From Rhodamnia argentea (lineage: Eukaryota; Streptophyta; Magnoliopsida; Myrtales; Myrtaceae): a stretch of DNA of 64,000 nucleotides. Both the position numbers and the translations under genes were made by a program. This document shows positions 37,260-47,583 of the stretch, one piece after another. The notes below the pieces were generated by a model. The model searched no databases, had not been told where the DNA came from, and worked only from the letters and a program-made list of their open reading frames with translations. Where the stretch lies: NCBI RefSeq assembly GCF_020921035.1, contig NC_063155.1:17751311-17815310 (forward strand), written 5' to 3'. Position 1 is the first letter of the stretch, and the number at the start of each line of letters is the position of its first letter.

Positions 37260-38605
37260 TCAATACAAAGTTTGTAAAATTTGCAGATGATGCACATGAG
37301 CTAGCAACTGTATTTCCGAAACCATATGGAAATACAAGAAAAAAATGCAAAAATACCCTTTACAACACGCGTAAGTTTTGACCCAAAAAAAACACGCATG
37401 GTAGGGTTTCTTATGCATTTTTCCAACCCTAAGAACTTCAAACATGTAATATGGACACACCACAATGTAGAAGGGCATGATACGAACACAATGCCCCCGA
37501 CCACGCCGTGATCGGAGGCCTGACGCTCCCTCACGCGTCGCCTAAATGTTCGGTGCGTAAGGAGCACACGCACACGTGCAATGTTTGTGCGCGTCCTATA
37601 TAAATCGGTCAAATCGGTTTCACTGTTGACTAGTCAGACCGGTTTGAATGATGACCGGTCGAACCGATCAATGGGTCAACCACCGGGTCAGGTCACGGAT
37701 CGTCGAATTGGTCCACGAGTCGGGTCAAGCCTAGGTCAAACTCGGATTGCGAGGATGACGTCAGCACAACGGTCCTGTCAATAGGCGAATGGCACCCACA
37801 TGCAACCATGCTTGCGGAGCGTGTGGGCGCGTGCGGTGACTTCTGGCAGCCATTGGTGGCCAGCAACCACTCAAAACGCTTATCTCTTCATGCCCTTTCT
37901 GTGTGATCAAATCTTAATTTCACCAAACCAAAATGCAAAAATAGGCCTAAATAGAAACGATTGTCGAAGGTCATCGTGCGCAGCCACCCCCGTAGCACGT
38001 GTAGCCCCGTGCGGTGGTTTTCGGCATCCGCCGGATGCATACGACCACTCATTTTTCTCGTATCGAAGAGAAGAATCAGAATATGTAATCAGAAATAAAT
38101 TTCATTGTACGAAAGCATTTGAAATAGATCGAAACAAATCAAAACAGAATGGTTTCTATCCTTGGTTAGGTGGCTCTAATACCAAATGTAAGACCACAAA
38201 ATTGTGATATGTGTGGGATGGCCATAATCAAAACTAGAAACATACATGCCATACGTAAAAGGATTAGTAAACATGCCTGGTTTGGAATCCATGTTGATGC
38301 GTAATGTTAACAATTCTCGAGACCAAGTCTTCTCCTCTATTCATTTTGATTTGTTGCTGGCCAATGAGAGAGTCACCACAGAATGAAGGGGTGCATTCTG
38401 AAAATTTCTGATTCCAAATGGCTAGAGGAGGGACTTATGTCTTTTATAGAGGTATCGACACATACTCTCTCATCATGGGTCATGCATCTTCGGCCTACAC
38501 TATGCCAGCCCATATTAACATATATTAAGAGTACATATCATACTTTATTAGACCAATCCATATATTAGTATTAATTAATATAGACCACATTATGATAATT
38601 CTAGC
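37260..38605 (-). mobile_element. LTR retroelement fragment (minus strand)
   Basis: On the minus strand 'acatttggtattagagcc' at about 38171-38188 resembles a primer binding site for initiator tRNA-Met. The roughly 410 bp to its right (to 38605) would be the 5' LTR, with a 'tataaaagac' box near 38440-38450, and the DNA to its left the untranslated leader. No gag-pol frame is present. The right edge coincides with the start of the subtilase fragment at 38608. The call is tentative. Confidence 0.45.
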
Positions 38606-38607
38606 AT

Positions 38608-39236
38608 CCATATGCTCATCCGGCAATCTAAGATGTTTGTTACGCATTATATTGTTTTGAGGGTGACTTCCTCACCGGATTTGATGCTGCCCTCACGGAT
38701 GGTGTCGACGTGCTTTCACTCTCGCTCGTCAACCCCTCCCTTCCACTCCATATGGACTGCATGGTTGTGGCCACTTTTACAGCCATTCAAAGGGGCATTT
38801 TCATCGGCTCCACCACTGGGAGCTCTGGTCCTTACTCAGTCATAGTATCCAATGTGGCTTCGTGCATGCTCACCATAGGGGCAAGCAACATTGATAGGAA
38901 CATCCTCTCCAACGTAAAACTCGGCAATAGAGCAGAGTACGAAGGTGAGACAATGTATCGACCCTCCTTTCCTTCAACTTTATTGCCATTGGTGTATCCT
39001 AGGATTGACGGTACATAAGGGACGAAACATTACGAAGAGGCAGCATTGAGAACCAGCGAAGTGAAAGGGAAGATTGTCGTGTGTGGATATGGGGGATGGA
39101 ACCAAGATATAGAGGTGAAAAGAGCCGAAGGAGCCGCTATGATTTCGATTAACCCAAAATTGGTTGGATTCACTATTGTGGCCAATGTTTTTGTCCTTCC
39201 CACCTCTCAAGTCAACTACTTCACAGGTAAGTATTG
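38608..39236 (+). pseudogene. Subtilase pseudogene, middle part
   Basis: The match to the intact subtilase starts at PYAHLAI (about 38608; a frameshift is needed early) and runs through GFDAALTDGVDVLSLSLV, SNVASCMLTIGASNIDRNIL and LPTSQVNYFTG to about 39232. A stop (taa) follows YPRIDG. It covers the region after the His box up to the end of the PA-like insert; the Ser box and fibronectin-like end are absent. The end at 39236 is directly followed by 'tgacacctaaattttgg', the start of an LTR-like sequence. Confidence 0.85.
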
Positions 39237-41090
39237 ACACCTAAATTTTGGCTATTCTCTTTAGTCATGAATTTTTGCATAAAAATTAGGGACTAACTTT
39301 AGTCCCTAGAAAAAAATATTCAAATCATTTTCATATAGTCTAGTTTAATTTAGACTAGGACTAGTAGCGGACATGCTTAAATGTTCAATTCAGAACCTAT
39401 TTAATTTTGCTCAAGATTGATGCAGGAAATTGTTGAAAGAAAGCAACCATAGGAAAAAGAACATTGAAAATCTGGTGAGATGGAGCATATCTTCGATATT
39501 CAAAATCAAAGAGAATCCGGTTGGAGAAATATCGGCAAAAGATCAATACTCGTGAATGGGCCAACGGTGATGAACGTAGACATGTTCGCGGCAATATGAG
39601 CGAAACATAATAGATTGTATTGAAAGAGCTCAAGTGGTCTTTGTCGAAATTCTCGGAAAATCTCCTCGGATCAAAACAGCTCCAACAGCTCCGTACTTTA
39701 AAAAAAAGATACGAAGAGAGATTTGATTTGTTTTGAGGAAGCTCAAGTCGTCTCGGTCTATAAAAGGCATTCACGTTCTTCTTCATGGGGGGCTCGACAA
39801 CCGCACAAGCACAAAGAGAGAACGGCGAGGGGTCTCGTCTAGGGTGAATAGGAAAAAAGCCGTGATGGTACAAAGAGAGCAGAAAAGTGAGGGGGAAGAC
39901 TTCCTTGAAAAAAAGAGAGAAGTGTCAGTGGGGAGGAGTCGTCCAAGCGAGGTTTAGAGGGAAAGCTGGACGGTAATAGAAGGAGCAGAAAAAGTGAAGC
40001 CATGTTCAGAGAGTTTTTTATCTTAGAGGAAAAAGAAAAGAAAGCCCGAGAGGAGTCAGCCAATTGTTTTCTCTATAAACACCTCTATGGCTTCAACAGG
40101 ATATGCATTTAACGCCAAAAAGGATCCATGCTGATAAAACCACGAAGCCTCTCGATTTCGCCCTGTACCGCCTCGTACCGTCGCTACTTCTCTTACCCGG
40201 GCTTGTTCGAGTCAACAACCTAGCAGATCATTCATTGCGACCATTCAAGCGCCGAGCTCCCTATCCGAACCGGTCCAATCCGCAAGTCCACCATGAGCAA
40301 GCCAAATTGAGTTGCGGTTCCAAAGCCGTGCGAATCCTCACGAAAAATCAGTTCCATCCGCGACGTATTGGGTTTAAGTGAGAGGCCACAAATCTGAAAT
40401 TGTTTCGGATCGGGTAAAAATCCAATTCATTCATATTTTATTTCTCGTTTTTGAATTGATGCAAATATTGTGTTGATATTTCAGTTAGGCAAACTTTATC
40501 TGTTGATATCGCAATATATATTAGTTGCCTATTTGGATTTTTTGACATCTTCGGCATATTTTTAGATTAGAAAACCAATTCGAGTTATGGGGTGATTCCC
40601 TACCAACAACGTGCAAATTCGGACTAATCTCGACCCCGAGATTTGTCTCGATGGCACGGGGATCGAGATATCTAATCTTAACCACCAGATTTGATTCCTT
40701 GATCCAATCCGTTATCTAATTCGAATCGGAAGATATTTTCATAAATGATCATGCATGATTTGATTTGTTACAAAAAAAATAAAAAAAAAAAAAAATCCAT
40801 TCAAAACACCAAAAATATCTCATTCATGTAGATTGCATATAGTTTAGAACATTCTATTCATGTAGATTGAACACATTCATTTTACATATGCACGTTGTTT
40901 AGGCCTAGTCGCATAATCACTATGTCATTTTCATGTCGCATTGATTAGTCATGTCATATATTTTGCCACGTCATTAAAGTTTGACATATCCTATGGTTCG
41001 GCATGTCATTTTGTCATATTATTTTTACGTGTCGTATTATTCGTTATGTCATAAACTTGATAAGTCATTAATGTCATGTCAAACGTAGCT
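39236..41090. mobile_element. Probable LTR or retroelement-derived DNA
   Basis: Starts 'tgacacctaaattttggc', a beginning I associate with long LTRs of Tat/Ogre-type Ty3 elements, and interrupts the subtilase frame. The long non-coding stretch has LTR-like features (a 'tctataaacacctctatggc' promoter block at about 40071-40091). No gag-pol was found. The right end is not defined; 40790-41090 is AT-rich with 'atgtcat' repeats. Confidence 0.4.
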
Positions 41091-41498
41091 AGGACATCAT
41101 TAAAGTTAGTGAATATCATCGAGTTTAACGACATTGGACACATGCCGACTACCGCATACTAGAAATTAGTGGGATGTTTGTGGAATTTTAAAGGATGTCT
41201 TACCATAAACTATTTGATCTTACTTTGCTTTTTCAAAAACAGAATCGGATTTTGCTTGTTAGAAGACAGCATCAGCGCAATCCTCCCCTCTTAATGAGAG
41301 TCATTAAAGCCATATGACTTGCTCTACTTAGACGAGGATTTACTTACCGGATTACGAGGGATTTTCTTTTAGAGCTCTCGATAGCAGTCAAAGCATTTAC
41401 TGCATACCATATGCGAAAATGGGTACATAAAGTGGTGGCCCTATGACAAAGTTCCACAAAATTTTACTTCTTAGTTTCTTACAAGGAAGATCAGAGAC
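41091..41498 (+). repeat. Repeated inhibitor-gene promoter unit (copy 2)
   Basis: Matches 32780-33188 and 56320-56655. The TATA position here reads 'gggtacataaag' (about 41423) where other copies have 'gggtatataa', so the box is altered by one base. Confidence 0.65.
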
Positions 41499-41981
41499 AT
41501 GGCAGATATAATCAAACACCCTTATCCACCTTGTGATAATCGCGAATGCTCTTTTGGTACGCCCCAAAAGGCTTATGTTCCTTTTATTTTTCTGTTTCTA
41601 GCTTACAATGTTGTTAATTTACACCGACCTTTTCAGTGTTATGAGCCACTAGTCATTTGGGCTCTTCAGCATAGGAAATCTAGTAGTATGCATGGATGAT
41701 GAGGAATGCAATATCAGTTGAATATGATAACATAATATGAGATTGATGTCGATAAACGATTGATTGCATATGCAGGGAAAGGAGATCGCTTTAAGTGGCC
41801 TGAGTTGGTGGGGCAAAATGGGGAGAAAGCGAAGGCAGTGATTGAGAAGGACAACCCGTACGTGACGGTCATACTGGCGATAGTGGGAAAAGATGTTGGG
41901 CTTACCGATCATTGCTGTAACCGGGTTTATGTTTGGATCGATGAAAAGGGCAATGTCATTGCACCGCCTACGGTTGGATGA
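41499..41981 (+). CDS. Potato-type-I serine protease inhibitor (2 exons, 87 aa)
   Basis: Exon 1 41499-41556 and exon 2 41776-41981 join in phase (donor ttttg|gtac, acceptor tgcag|gg) to give 87 residues. The core FKWPELVGQNGEKAKAVIEK is the start of the potato-I fold (WPELVG.NG...A...IE.DNP). It is followed by VTVILAIVGKD, the reactive loop DVGLTDHCCNRVYVWID and the final PPTVG; family members run about 65-90 residues. By alignment with the eglin/barley CI-2 pattern the P1 residue is near the Thr of GLTD. The protein would bind a subtilisin- or chymotrypsin-like protease as a tight substrate mimic. No signal peptide is present, as in many members. It sits about 1.7 kb from an intact subtilase on the same strand. 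Confidence 0.9.
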
Positions 41982-42230
41982 GCAGGGAAACTGCGATCAT
42001 GAATAAAGTAGCTTATGAAGCTATCCGATATAATGAATAAAATTCATTTGAGGCGAGCCTATAAAATACTGGGTCTGGTTTTGGGAGAGGATGATTCTAC
42101 TCCGCACGGTTGATGAATATGTGTGATTTTTCCGTGTGAAATCCCATCATGTATGCGCCAGTTGCTATCAAAGACGTTAAATCAAATTACTAAAGAGCCC
42201 GCGGTTAGTACGGAGTACAAAGATCTTCTC
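41982..42230 (+). other. 3' flank of the inhibitor gene
   Basis: Holds 'gaataaagtagc' and 'gaataaaattc' near 42001-42043, likely poly-A signals. The equivalent, inverted, DNA is found beside the 47.0-kb and 58.5-kb copies. Confidence 0.45.
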
Positions 42231-42246
42231 TCTTTCGATGTTATTC

Positions 42247-43406
42247 TCAATCGCGGAGAGAAGTCGGTAGCTGCATCCGCCTCAGTTTTTGCTGATGTAT
42301 GAGCTTCAGAGAGCTTGAACTGAAATGATCTGATTCTCGCTGACTAGAGATGATCTTATTCCTGGGTCTTACACTGGTCTTCTTTGGCACGACATGCGCT
42401 TTGTCTATGCTTCTGTGCCTTATTAGAGGACTGATCCATGAGCGTCGCTTTGCTAGTAACATGGAGAGGCTGGGAGCTTTTGCTCCTGAGATAGTTGCTA
42501 GACCTGACCAACGCAATGGAGCCTGATGACTTAGGAGGGTTGAGCAGCCTTGATTTCGCCAACTTCATGCTGTTTGACTAACAGGCAATGGAGGCTTTTC
42601 AGGCACATCACCATAACTTCGCAGAGCTGTTAAATGGCGAACCATGTTGTTCTCCAGACTAACCGCGCGATTGTTATGATCAGCTGATTGGCCTATAGAC
42701 TTCAGTTTCTCCACCATAGCATTCACATTTCGTGTTGGGACTAGGTTTTTTTCTTTGTTTCAGATTGTCATACTCCCCTGTTTTATGAAGGACTATGTTA
42801 GCCAGCCAGTCCTAGGCCAAGTCAAGTGTCGATTATGGAGCAACCGAAGACATGTCTGAAGACTGACATTAACCTAGCTATTGCTTGCAATTCTTCTGGA
42901 TCCCAACGTGAACATTACTACCCCATCTTTTGTCGTTTGCAACTCTTTTTGATCTGTCTTAGTTGAGACTCGAAATTGAAGGTGGAAAAAGTTGCAGTAA
43001 GAGTTAAAACAGAAGAAGAATACAATACGACAAGGTGAAAAAAGCTACGTTACCCTGAGCTATATCAAGTGTAGAGGATTTGCTTTTAAGCTGTGACTAA
43101 AATTTGTTTCCTACATGATTTTATGGTTCAACAACCTCCAGAATTGACCCATAAACTCGACATTTTAAGCACAATCCTAAATTACAGCTTCTCCAAGGAA
43201 TATGTTTCACATTAAAGGGATCAAGGCTTGGAATTTCTCCTAAGCACTTCAAAGCGACGTCGATTCGGCATGTGGATGTATCCATGGCTTGCCATTCCTT
43301 TCTGAGTTTTCTTATTCATTTTAAGCATTGATTCCTGGGCACCCATATACTCATCGACACAACCACCTCCACCATACGCAAACTGTCGTGATGAGTAGGA
43401 AAACAC
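42247..43406 (-). pseudogene. Unrecognised gene remnant (segment B)
   Basis: Two protein-like minus-strand pieces. First, 43395-43224 reads CVDEYMGAQESMLKMNKKTQ, then KGMASHGYIHMPNRRRFEVL, then a stop. Second, about 42731-42565 reads NAMVEKLKSIGQSADHNNRA, then VSLENNMVRHLTALRSYGDV, then PEKPPLPVSQTA and a stop. The second looks like a short coiled coil. I do not recognise the family. An inverted copy of the first piece and its flank lies at 61090-61660, with the frame conserved over more than 40 residues. A shorter degraded piece of the flank lies at 48120-48230. Whether this was one gene or two is unclear. Confidence 0.35.
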
Positions 43407-43616
43407 TGAGAATCAAATCATCCTATTAAGAGGAGATCTTTCATGCGTTGCGGCAACTCCTACGTTCTGATAATGCTCTCGAAGCGACTCGTAGTATCAG
43501 ATATAGAGGCCACTCGAAGAAAGTTATTCTTGAGGGACAGACCAAGATGATGTATTACTCACGGCTGACCTGATAGTGATATGCACAGGCTGGCCAAATC
43601 TCCATCCTGGCTTCTG

Positions 43617-43624
43617 TATAAATA
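43617..43624 (+). promoter_or_regulatory. TATA box of the subtilase gene
   Basis: 'tataaata' lies 82 bp upstream of the chosen ATG at 43699. The same promoter block is recognisable, inverted, near 34450 upstream of the pseudogene copy. Confidence 0.65.
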
Positions 43625-43698
43625 GAGTAAGTCGGTCGCCGAAAGCAAACCAGGCCATTCCCAGCACTTTGAATCCGCACTCTGCACTAAGATCAACT

Positions 43699-45924
43699 AT
43701 GGGTTTCATTCATCTCCTCTGCCTCGTTGTTTGGTTTTCCAGTGTCCATCCCAAGTTCTCTCTTCCCGATGGCCTGTCATCTCCGACTCAATTGGAGAGG
43801 ACCTACATTGTCCAGGTCAGTCCCCCCGACGGCCACCACCCTTCTGAGTTGGGAGATGTCGAGTCCTGGTACCGCTCGTTTTTGCCCACGGACTCTATGG
43901 CCTCAAAGAACCAGCAGCGCGTGCTTCATTCTTATCGGAATGTGATGACTGGTTTCGCCGTAAGGCTGACTCCGGATGAAGTCACTGCGATGCGGCAAAA
44001 GCCCGGATTCGTGGCAGCTCGCCCAGAGCAAGTATATCCCCTGCAAACGACACACAGCCCCCAGTTCTTGGGCTTACCGCTGCTTCAGGGATCTTTCAAT
44101 GGCTCAACAATGGGGAAGGGAATTATCATTGGCGTGATGGATACGGGAGTGACACCTGATCACCCTTCATTCAGCGGAGCCGGAATGCCGCCTCCACCGG
44201 CCAAATGGAAGGGGAGGTGCGATTTCATGCCATGGCAATGTAACAACAAATTAATCGGTGCCAGGACCTTCAACAGTGCGGCCAAGAAAAATGTGACCAC
44301 GCCACCAACGGACAATATGGGGCACGGCACTCACACGGCCAGTACGGCAGCTGGTGCTTCTGTGCCCCATGCCAATATGCTTGGGATGGCTGAAGGCACG
44401 GCTGTTGGCGTGGCTCCATATGCTCATCTGGCAATATACCATGTTTGTTCCACATTGTCTTGTTTTGAGGGTGACTTACTCGCCGGATTTGATGCTGCCC
44501 TTGTAGACGGTGTCGACGTGCTCTCACTCTCGCTCGCTGGTCTCTCCCTTCCATTCCATATGGATGGCATGGCTATAGCCACTTTTGCAGCCATTCAGAG
44601 GGGCATCTTCGTCAGCTCTGCGGCTGGAAACTCTGGTCCTTCCTCAGGCACAGTATCCAACATGGCTCCGTGGGTGCTCACCGTAGGGGCAAGCAGCATC
44701 GATAGGAACTTCCTCTCCAACGTGAAACTCGGCAACGGAGTGGAGTACGAAGGTGAGACGGTATATCAACCCTCCTTTCCTTCAACTTTATTGCCACTGG
44801 TGTATCCTGGGATTGACGATACACGAGGATCGAAACTTTGTGAAGAGGGAGCGTTGAGAACCAGCGAAGTGAAAGGAAAGGTTGTCGTGTGTGAATTTGG
44901 GGGATGGAACCCAGACATAGAGGTGAAAAGAGCTGGGGGAGCCGCTATGATTTCAATTAACTCAGGATTGGATGGATTCACTAATTTGGCCAATGCTTAT
45001 GTCCTTCCCACCTCTCAAGTCAGCTACTTCACAGGTGAGGACATCAAGGACTACATTAATTCGACCAGAGCTCCTACTGCCACGATCGTGTTCAAAGGTA
45101 CCACATATGGAAACCCGACTGCTCCGGTGGTTGCTGCCTTCTCTTCAAGAGGCCCGAGCTCGATTAGCCCCGGAATTCTGAAGCCGGACATTGTTGGTCC
45201 TGGTTTGAACATATTGGCAGCATGGCCGTTTCCCGTCAGAAATGATGCGAAAGCCAAGCATTACTTCCACATCCGTTCTGGCACTTCCATGTCTTGCCCT
45301 CACCTCAGTGGCATTGCAGCTTTGATAAAGGCCGTTCATCCAGGCTGGTCTCCGGCGGCTATTAAATCCGCTATCATGACTTCGGCTAAGAAGCTAAACA
45401 TTGAGCAAAACCCGATCCTGGATGAAAGACTTGAACCTGCGGATGTCTTTGCCGTCGGAGCAGGCCATGTCGATCCGGTAAAGGCCATTGACCCTGGATT
45501 GGTTTACGACATTCAACCCAAAGGTTACATTCCTTATCTCTGTGGGCTGGGATACACGGACAAGCAGGTAGCTGCAATTGCTCAGAAACCAGTCAAATGC
45601 TCATCTAGCATTCCCGAGGGAGAGCTGAACTACCCTTCATTTTCAGTTGCCCTCGGACCTCCGCAGACATTTACGAGGAAGGTGACTAATGTTGGCACGG
45701 GAAATTCGTCTTATGCTGTCGTGGTTGTTCCCCCACAAGGCGTGCATATCAGTGTGAAGCCGGCTATACTAAGCTTCTCAAAGTTGAACCAGAAAGCAAC
45801 GTATTCTGTCACATTCAGGCGCGAAAGTTGCGCGGGCATGACCGGTAATTACTCCCAAGGATATTTGAGGTGGGATTCCAAGAAGTACTCTGTTAGGAGT
45901 CCCATTTCAGTAATGTTCGACTAA
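43699..45924 (+). CDS. Subtilisin-like serine protease (SBT1-type, intronless, 741 aa)
   Basis: A single open frame of 741 codons. The ATG at 43699 is chosen because it starts a signal peptide (MGFIHLLCLVVWFSSVHPKF) and follows a TATA box at normal distance; the frame is open further upstream but without such features. Order of parts: I9 propeptide (about 34-115, TYIVQV to QPLQTT-like end), S8 catalytic domain with Asp148 (IGVMDTG), His209 (GHGTHTAS), the oxyanion region (AAGNSGP), a PA-type insert (about 350-470), Ser530 (GTSMSCPH) and a fibronectin-III-like end (FTRKVTNVG...). Plant SBT1 enzymes are secreted to the apoplast and act in defence, development and wall processing; the substrate cannot be inferred. 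Two broken paralogues lie 5-10 kb to the left, and potato-I inhibitor genes lie on both sides. AATAAA lies at 45941. Confidence 0.95.
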   Translation: MGFIHLLCLVVWFSSVHPKFSLPDGLSSPTQLERTYIVQVSPPDGHHPSELGDVESWYRSFLPTDSMASKNQQRVLHSYRNVMTGFAVRLTPDEVTAMRQKPGFVAARPEQVYPLQTTHSPQFLGLPLLQGSFNGSTMGKGIIIGVMDTGVTPDHPSFSGAGMPPPPAKWKGRCDFMPWQCNNKLIGARTFNSAAKKNVTTPPTDNMGHGTHTASTAAGASVPHANMLGMAEGTAVGVAPYAHLAIYHVCSTLSCFEGDLLAGFDAALVDGVDVLSLSLAGLSLPFHMDGMAIATFAAIQRGIFVSSAAGNSGPSSGTVSNMAPWVLTVGASSIDRNFLSNVKLGNGVEYEGETVYQPSFPSTLLPLVYPGIDDTRGSKLCEEGALRTSEVKGKVVVCEFGGWNPDIEVKRAGGAAMISINSGLDGFTNLANAYVLPTSQVSYFTGEDIKDYINSTRAPTATIVFKGTTYGNPTAPVVAAFSSRGPSSISPGILKPDIVGPGLNILAAWPFPVRNDAKAKHYFHIRSGTSMSCPHLSGIAALIKAVHPGWSPAAIKSAIMTSAKKLNIEQNPILDERLEPADVFAVGAGHVDPVKAIDPGLVYDIQPKGYIPYLCGLGYTDKQVAAIAQKPVKCSSSIPEGELNYPSFSVALGPPQTFTRKVTNVGTGNSSYAVVVVPPQGVHISVKPAILSFSKLNQKATYSVTFRRESCAGMTGNYSQGYLRWDSKKYSVRSPISVMFD

Positions 45925-46099
45925 GAATTTCTAAGAGCAGAATAAAGATATAGAATTGGATTGTAATTTCGTATTACCACGATTCTGTGATTAAAGAAAG
46001 CATAATCGATATGCTCTGATTTCCCTACATCTCCGCAAAAATTGATGAAGTTCTTTTTTGCAAGATTACTACTGCTTATTAGCATACTATAAGACAAGT

Positions 46100-46600
46100 A
46101 CTATAAACTTGTTTTCATGTATCTGACAATCTGAAAAGTAGTGGAACTATCCAACCCCTTTGAGATTTCATCCATGAGGAGGGCCTTTGCTGGTCCTACC
46201 AACATCTCCCCGGCATAGAATTGAGGAAGAACGAAGTCTTTTATGTACTTTTTGATCACGCGATATGAGCGTCGAAGAAAAAGTCTTTCTGGAAACTTAG
46301 GGACAGCCATTATTACCGTATGATAATTGCGGTTACGGCTTACGCACAAGCTTTTGTCGTTGCAAGCACGAACAAAATTTAAAGTAATTAGTCCTTCGAA
46401 CAGGTTCGGAGAAATTAGTTGTTCAATGTCGTCGAAAGACCAATTTCCAAACGAGAATCTACCGTTGGTGCGTCCGGGGTCGTCAGACGCTTTTTCTGTG
46501 TGCCCCCCAGATGTACCCCTTGGCATCTCGTTACCCACCAGAATGTCCGCACAAATATCCAGTCTGAGTATCTGCAATAAGAGTACACGCGAATTCGGCT
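46100..46600 (-). pseudogene. PDR-type ABC transporter (ABCG) fragment
   Basis: The minus strand reads [18 protein letters not shown], then TSGG, then a frame break with remains of 'QKKRLTT'. After about 220 bp of foreign sequence it continues [20 protein letters not shown] and [12 protein letters not shown]. These are the signature motif (SGGQ) and Walker B ([18 protein letters not shown]) of the first nucleotide-binding domain of full-size ABCG transporters. In a real gene the two parts are adjacent, so a later insertion has split them. Nothing else of the 1,400-residue protein is nearby. Confidence 0.85.
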
Positions 46601-46639
46601 TTCAGAAGCAGTGGTGGGTAGACAAGTGAACTCGATCAC

Positions 46640-47008
46640 ATAATCAAAATTAACAGGTTGTGCCTTCGGTAAATTTGTCTATGTCATTCGATAAGATGTA
46701 TTTTTCTGCTCACTTCTTCTAAATTGATTAATTTTAGGAGATGCATGATGCTTGTCTTAAATAGACCTTATGCAAGTAATCATCCTCAAATAACTGGACA
46801 TCGGTCTTCTTATTAAAACGTGGGCTCTTTAGTAACTTGACCGAGAAACCACACACGTTGAGCAAGCGTACAAAGCAAAACCAAACCTCTCTCAAAACCA
46901 GACCCAGTGAGTAAAATAGGATCGCCTCAAAAATGATTATTTGTTTTATTTATTATATCGAATAGCTTCATAAGCTACTTTATTCGAGATCGAGATCACA
47001 GTTTCCGC
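46640..47008 (-). repeat. 3' flank of inhibitor copy 3 (also at 58160-58560)
   Basis: This stretch and 58160-58560 match in the same orientation ('aacaggttgtgcctt' and 'attcgagatcgagatca' blocks), which shows that the 3' flank was duplicated with the inhibitor gene. Confidence 0.65.
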
Positions 47009-47510
47009 TTATCCAACTATTGGCATTTGAAAGACATTGCTCTTTTCATCGATCCAAACATGTACTCGGTTGCAGCAAAAATCGGCTGGCACAACTGCTT
47101 TTCCCGCTGGTACCAGTACGACTGTCACGTACGCATTGTCCTTCTCAATCACTGCCTTCGCTTTCTCTCCATTTTGTCCCACCAACTCAGGCCACCGGAC
47201 GCGTATTGGTTCCCCTGCATTGGCGATCAATCATTCATTGACCTCATTCTCAGATTGAGTCATCATATTTGGCTTATATCGCATGCCTCATCATCCATGC
47301 ACACCACTAATATTTCACTGCTCAAACGTCCAAATGACTTGTGGCTCATGATACGGAAAGGGAAGATGCAAATTAACAATATCGCAAGCTAGAAACAGAA
47401 AAATAAGAGGAACATAAGCCTTGTGGGGGCGTACCAAAACAGCATTCGGCGCGATCGCATCCCGGCACAGAAACACAAGGTGGATAAGGGACTTTGCTTG
47501 TATTTCCCAT
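47009..47510 (-). CDS. Potato-type-I serine protease inhibitor (2 exons, 93 aa)
   Basis: Minus-strand exons 47510-47435 (MGNTSKVPYPPC, then VPGCDRAECCFG) and 47214-47009 (EPIRVRWPELVGQNGEKAK, then the VTVVLVPAGKAVV loop, PADFCCNRVHVWID and PIVG) join in phase to 93 residues. It is the same family and the same intron position as the 41.5-kb gene, but exon 1 is six codons longer, as in the broken 56.7-kb copy, making those two the closer pair. By alignment with the eglin pattern the P1 residue is near the Ala of PAD, unlike the Thr of the 41.5-kb copy, so the two may prefer different proteases. It lies tail-to-tail with the subtilase, 1.1 kb away. Confidence 0.9.
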
Positions 47511-47575
47511 GCTTGTGATCTCCTTGCAAGAGAGTAAGAAGCAAATTATATTGAATTTTGTTATAGGGCCAACCC

Positions 47576-47583
47576 TTTATATA
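47576..47583 (-). promoter_or_regulatory. TATA box of inhibitor copy 3
   Basis: 'tatataaa' on the minus strand, 66 bp upstream of the ATG at 47510, inside the conserved 'cgaaaatgggtatataaag' context. Of the inhibitor copies with this region, it is the best match to a plant TATA box. Confidence 0.65.

Noticed and set aside
37800-38207. 135-residue plus-strand frame
   Set aside because: Runs over the tRNA-Met primer-site region of an LTR fragment and has no domain.
43524-45577. Many open frames antisense to, or out of phase with, the subtilase
   Set aside because: They are shadows of one GC-richer coding frame that has all three catalytic boxes; none has its own family signature.
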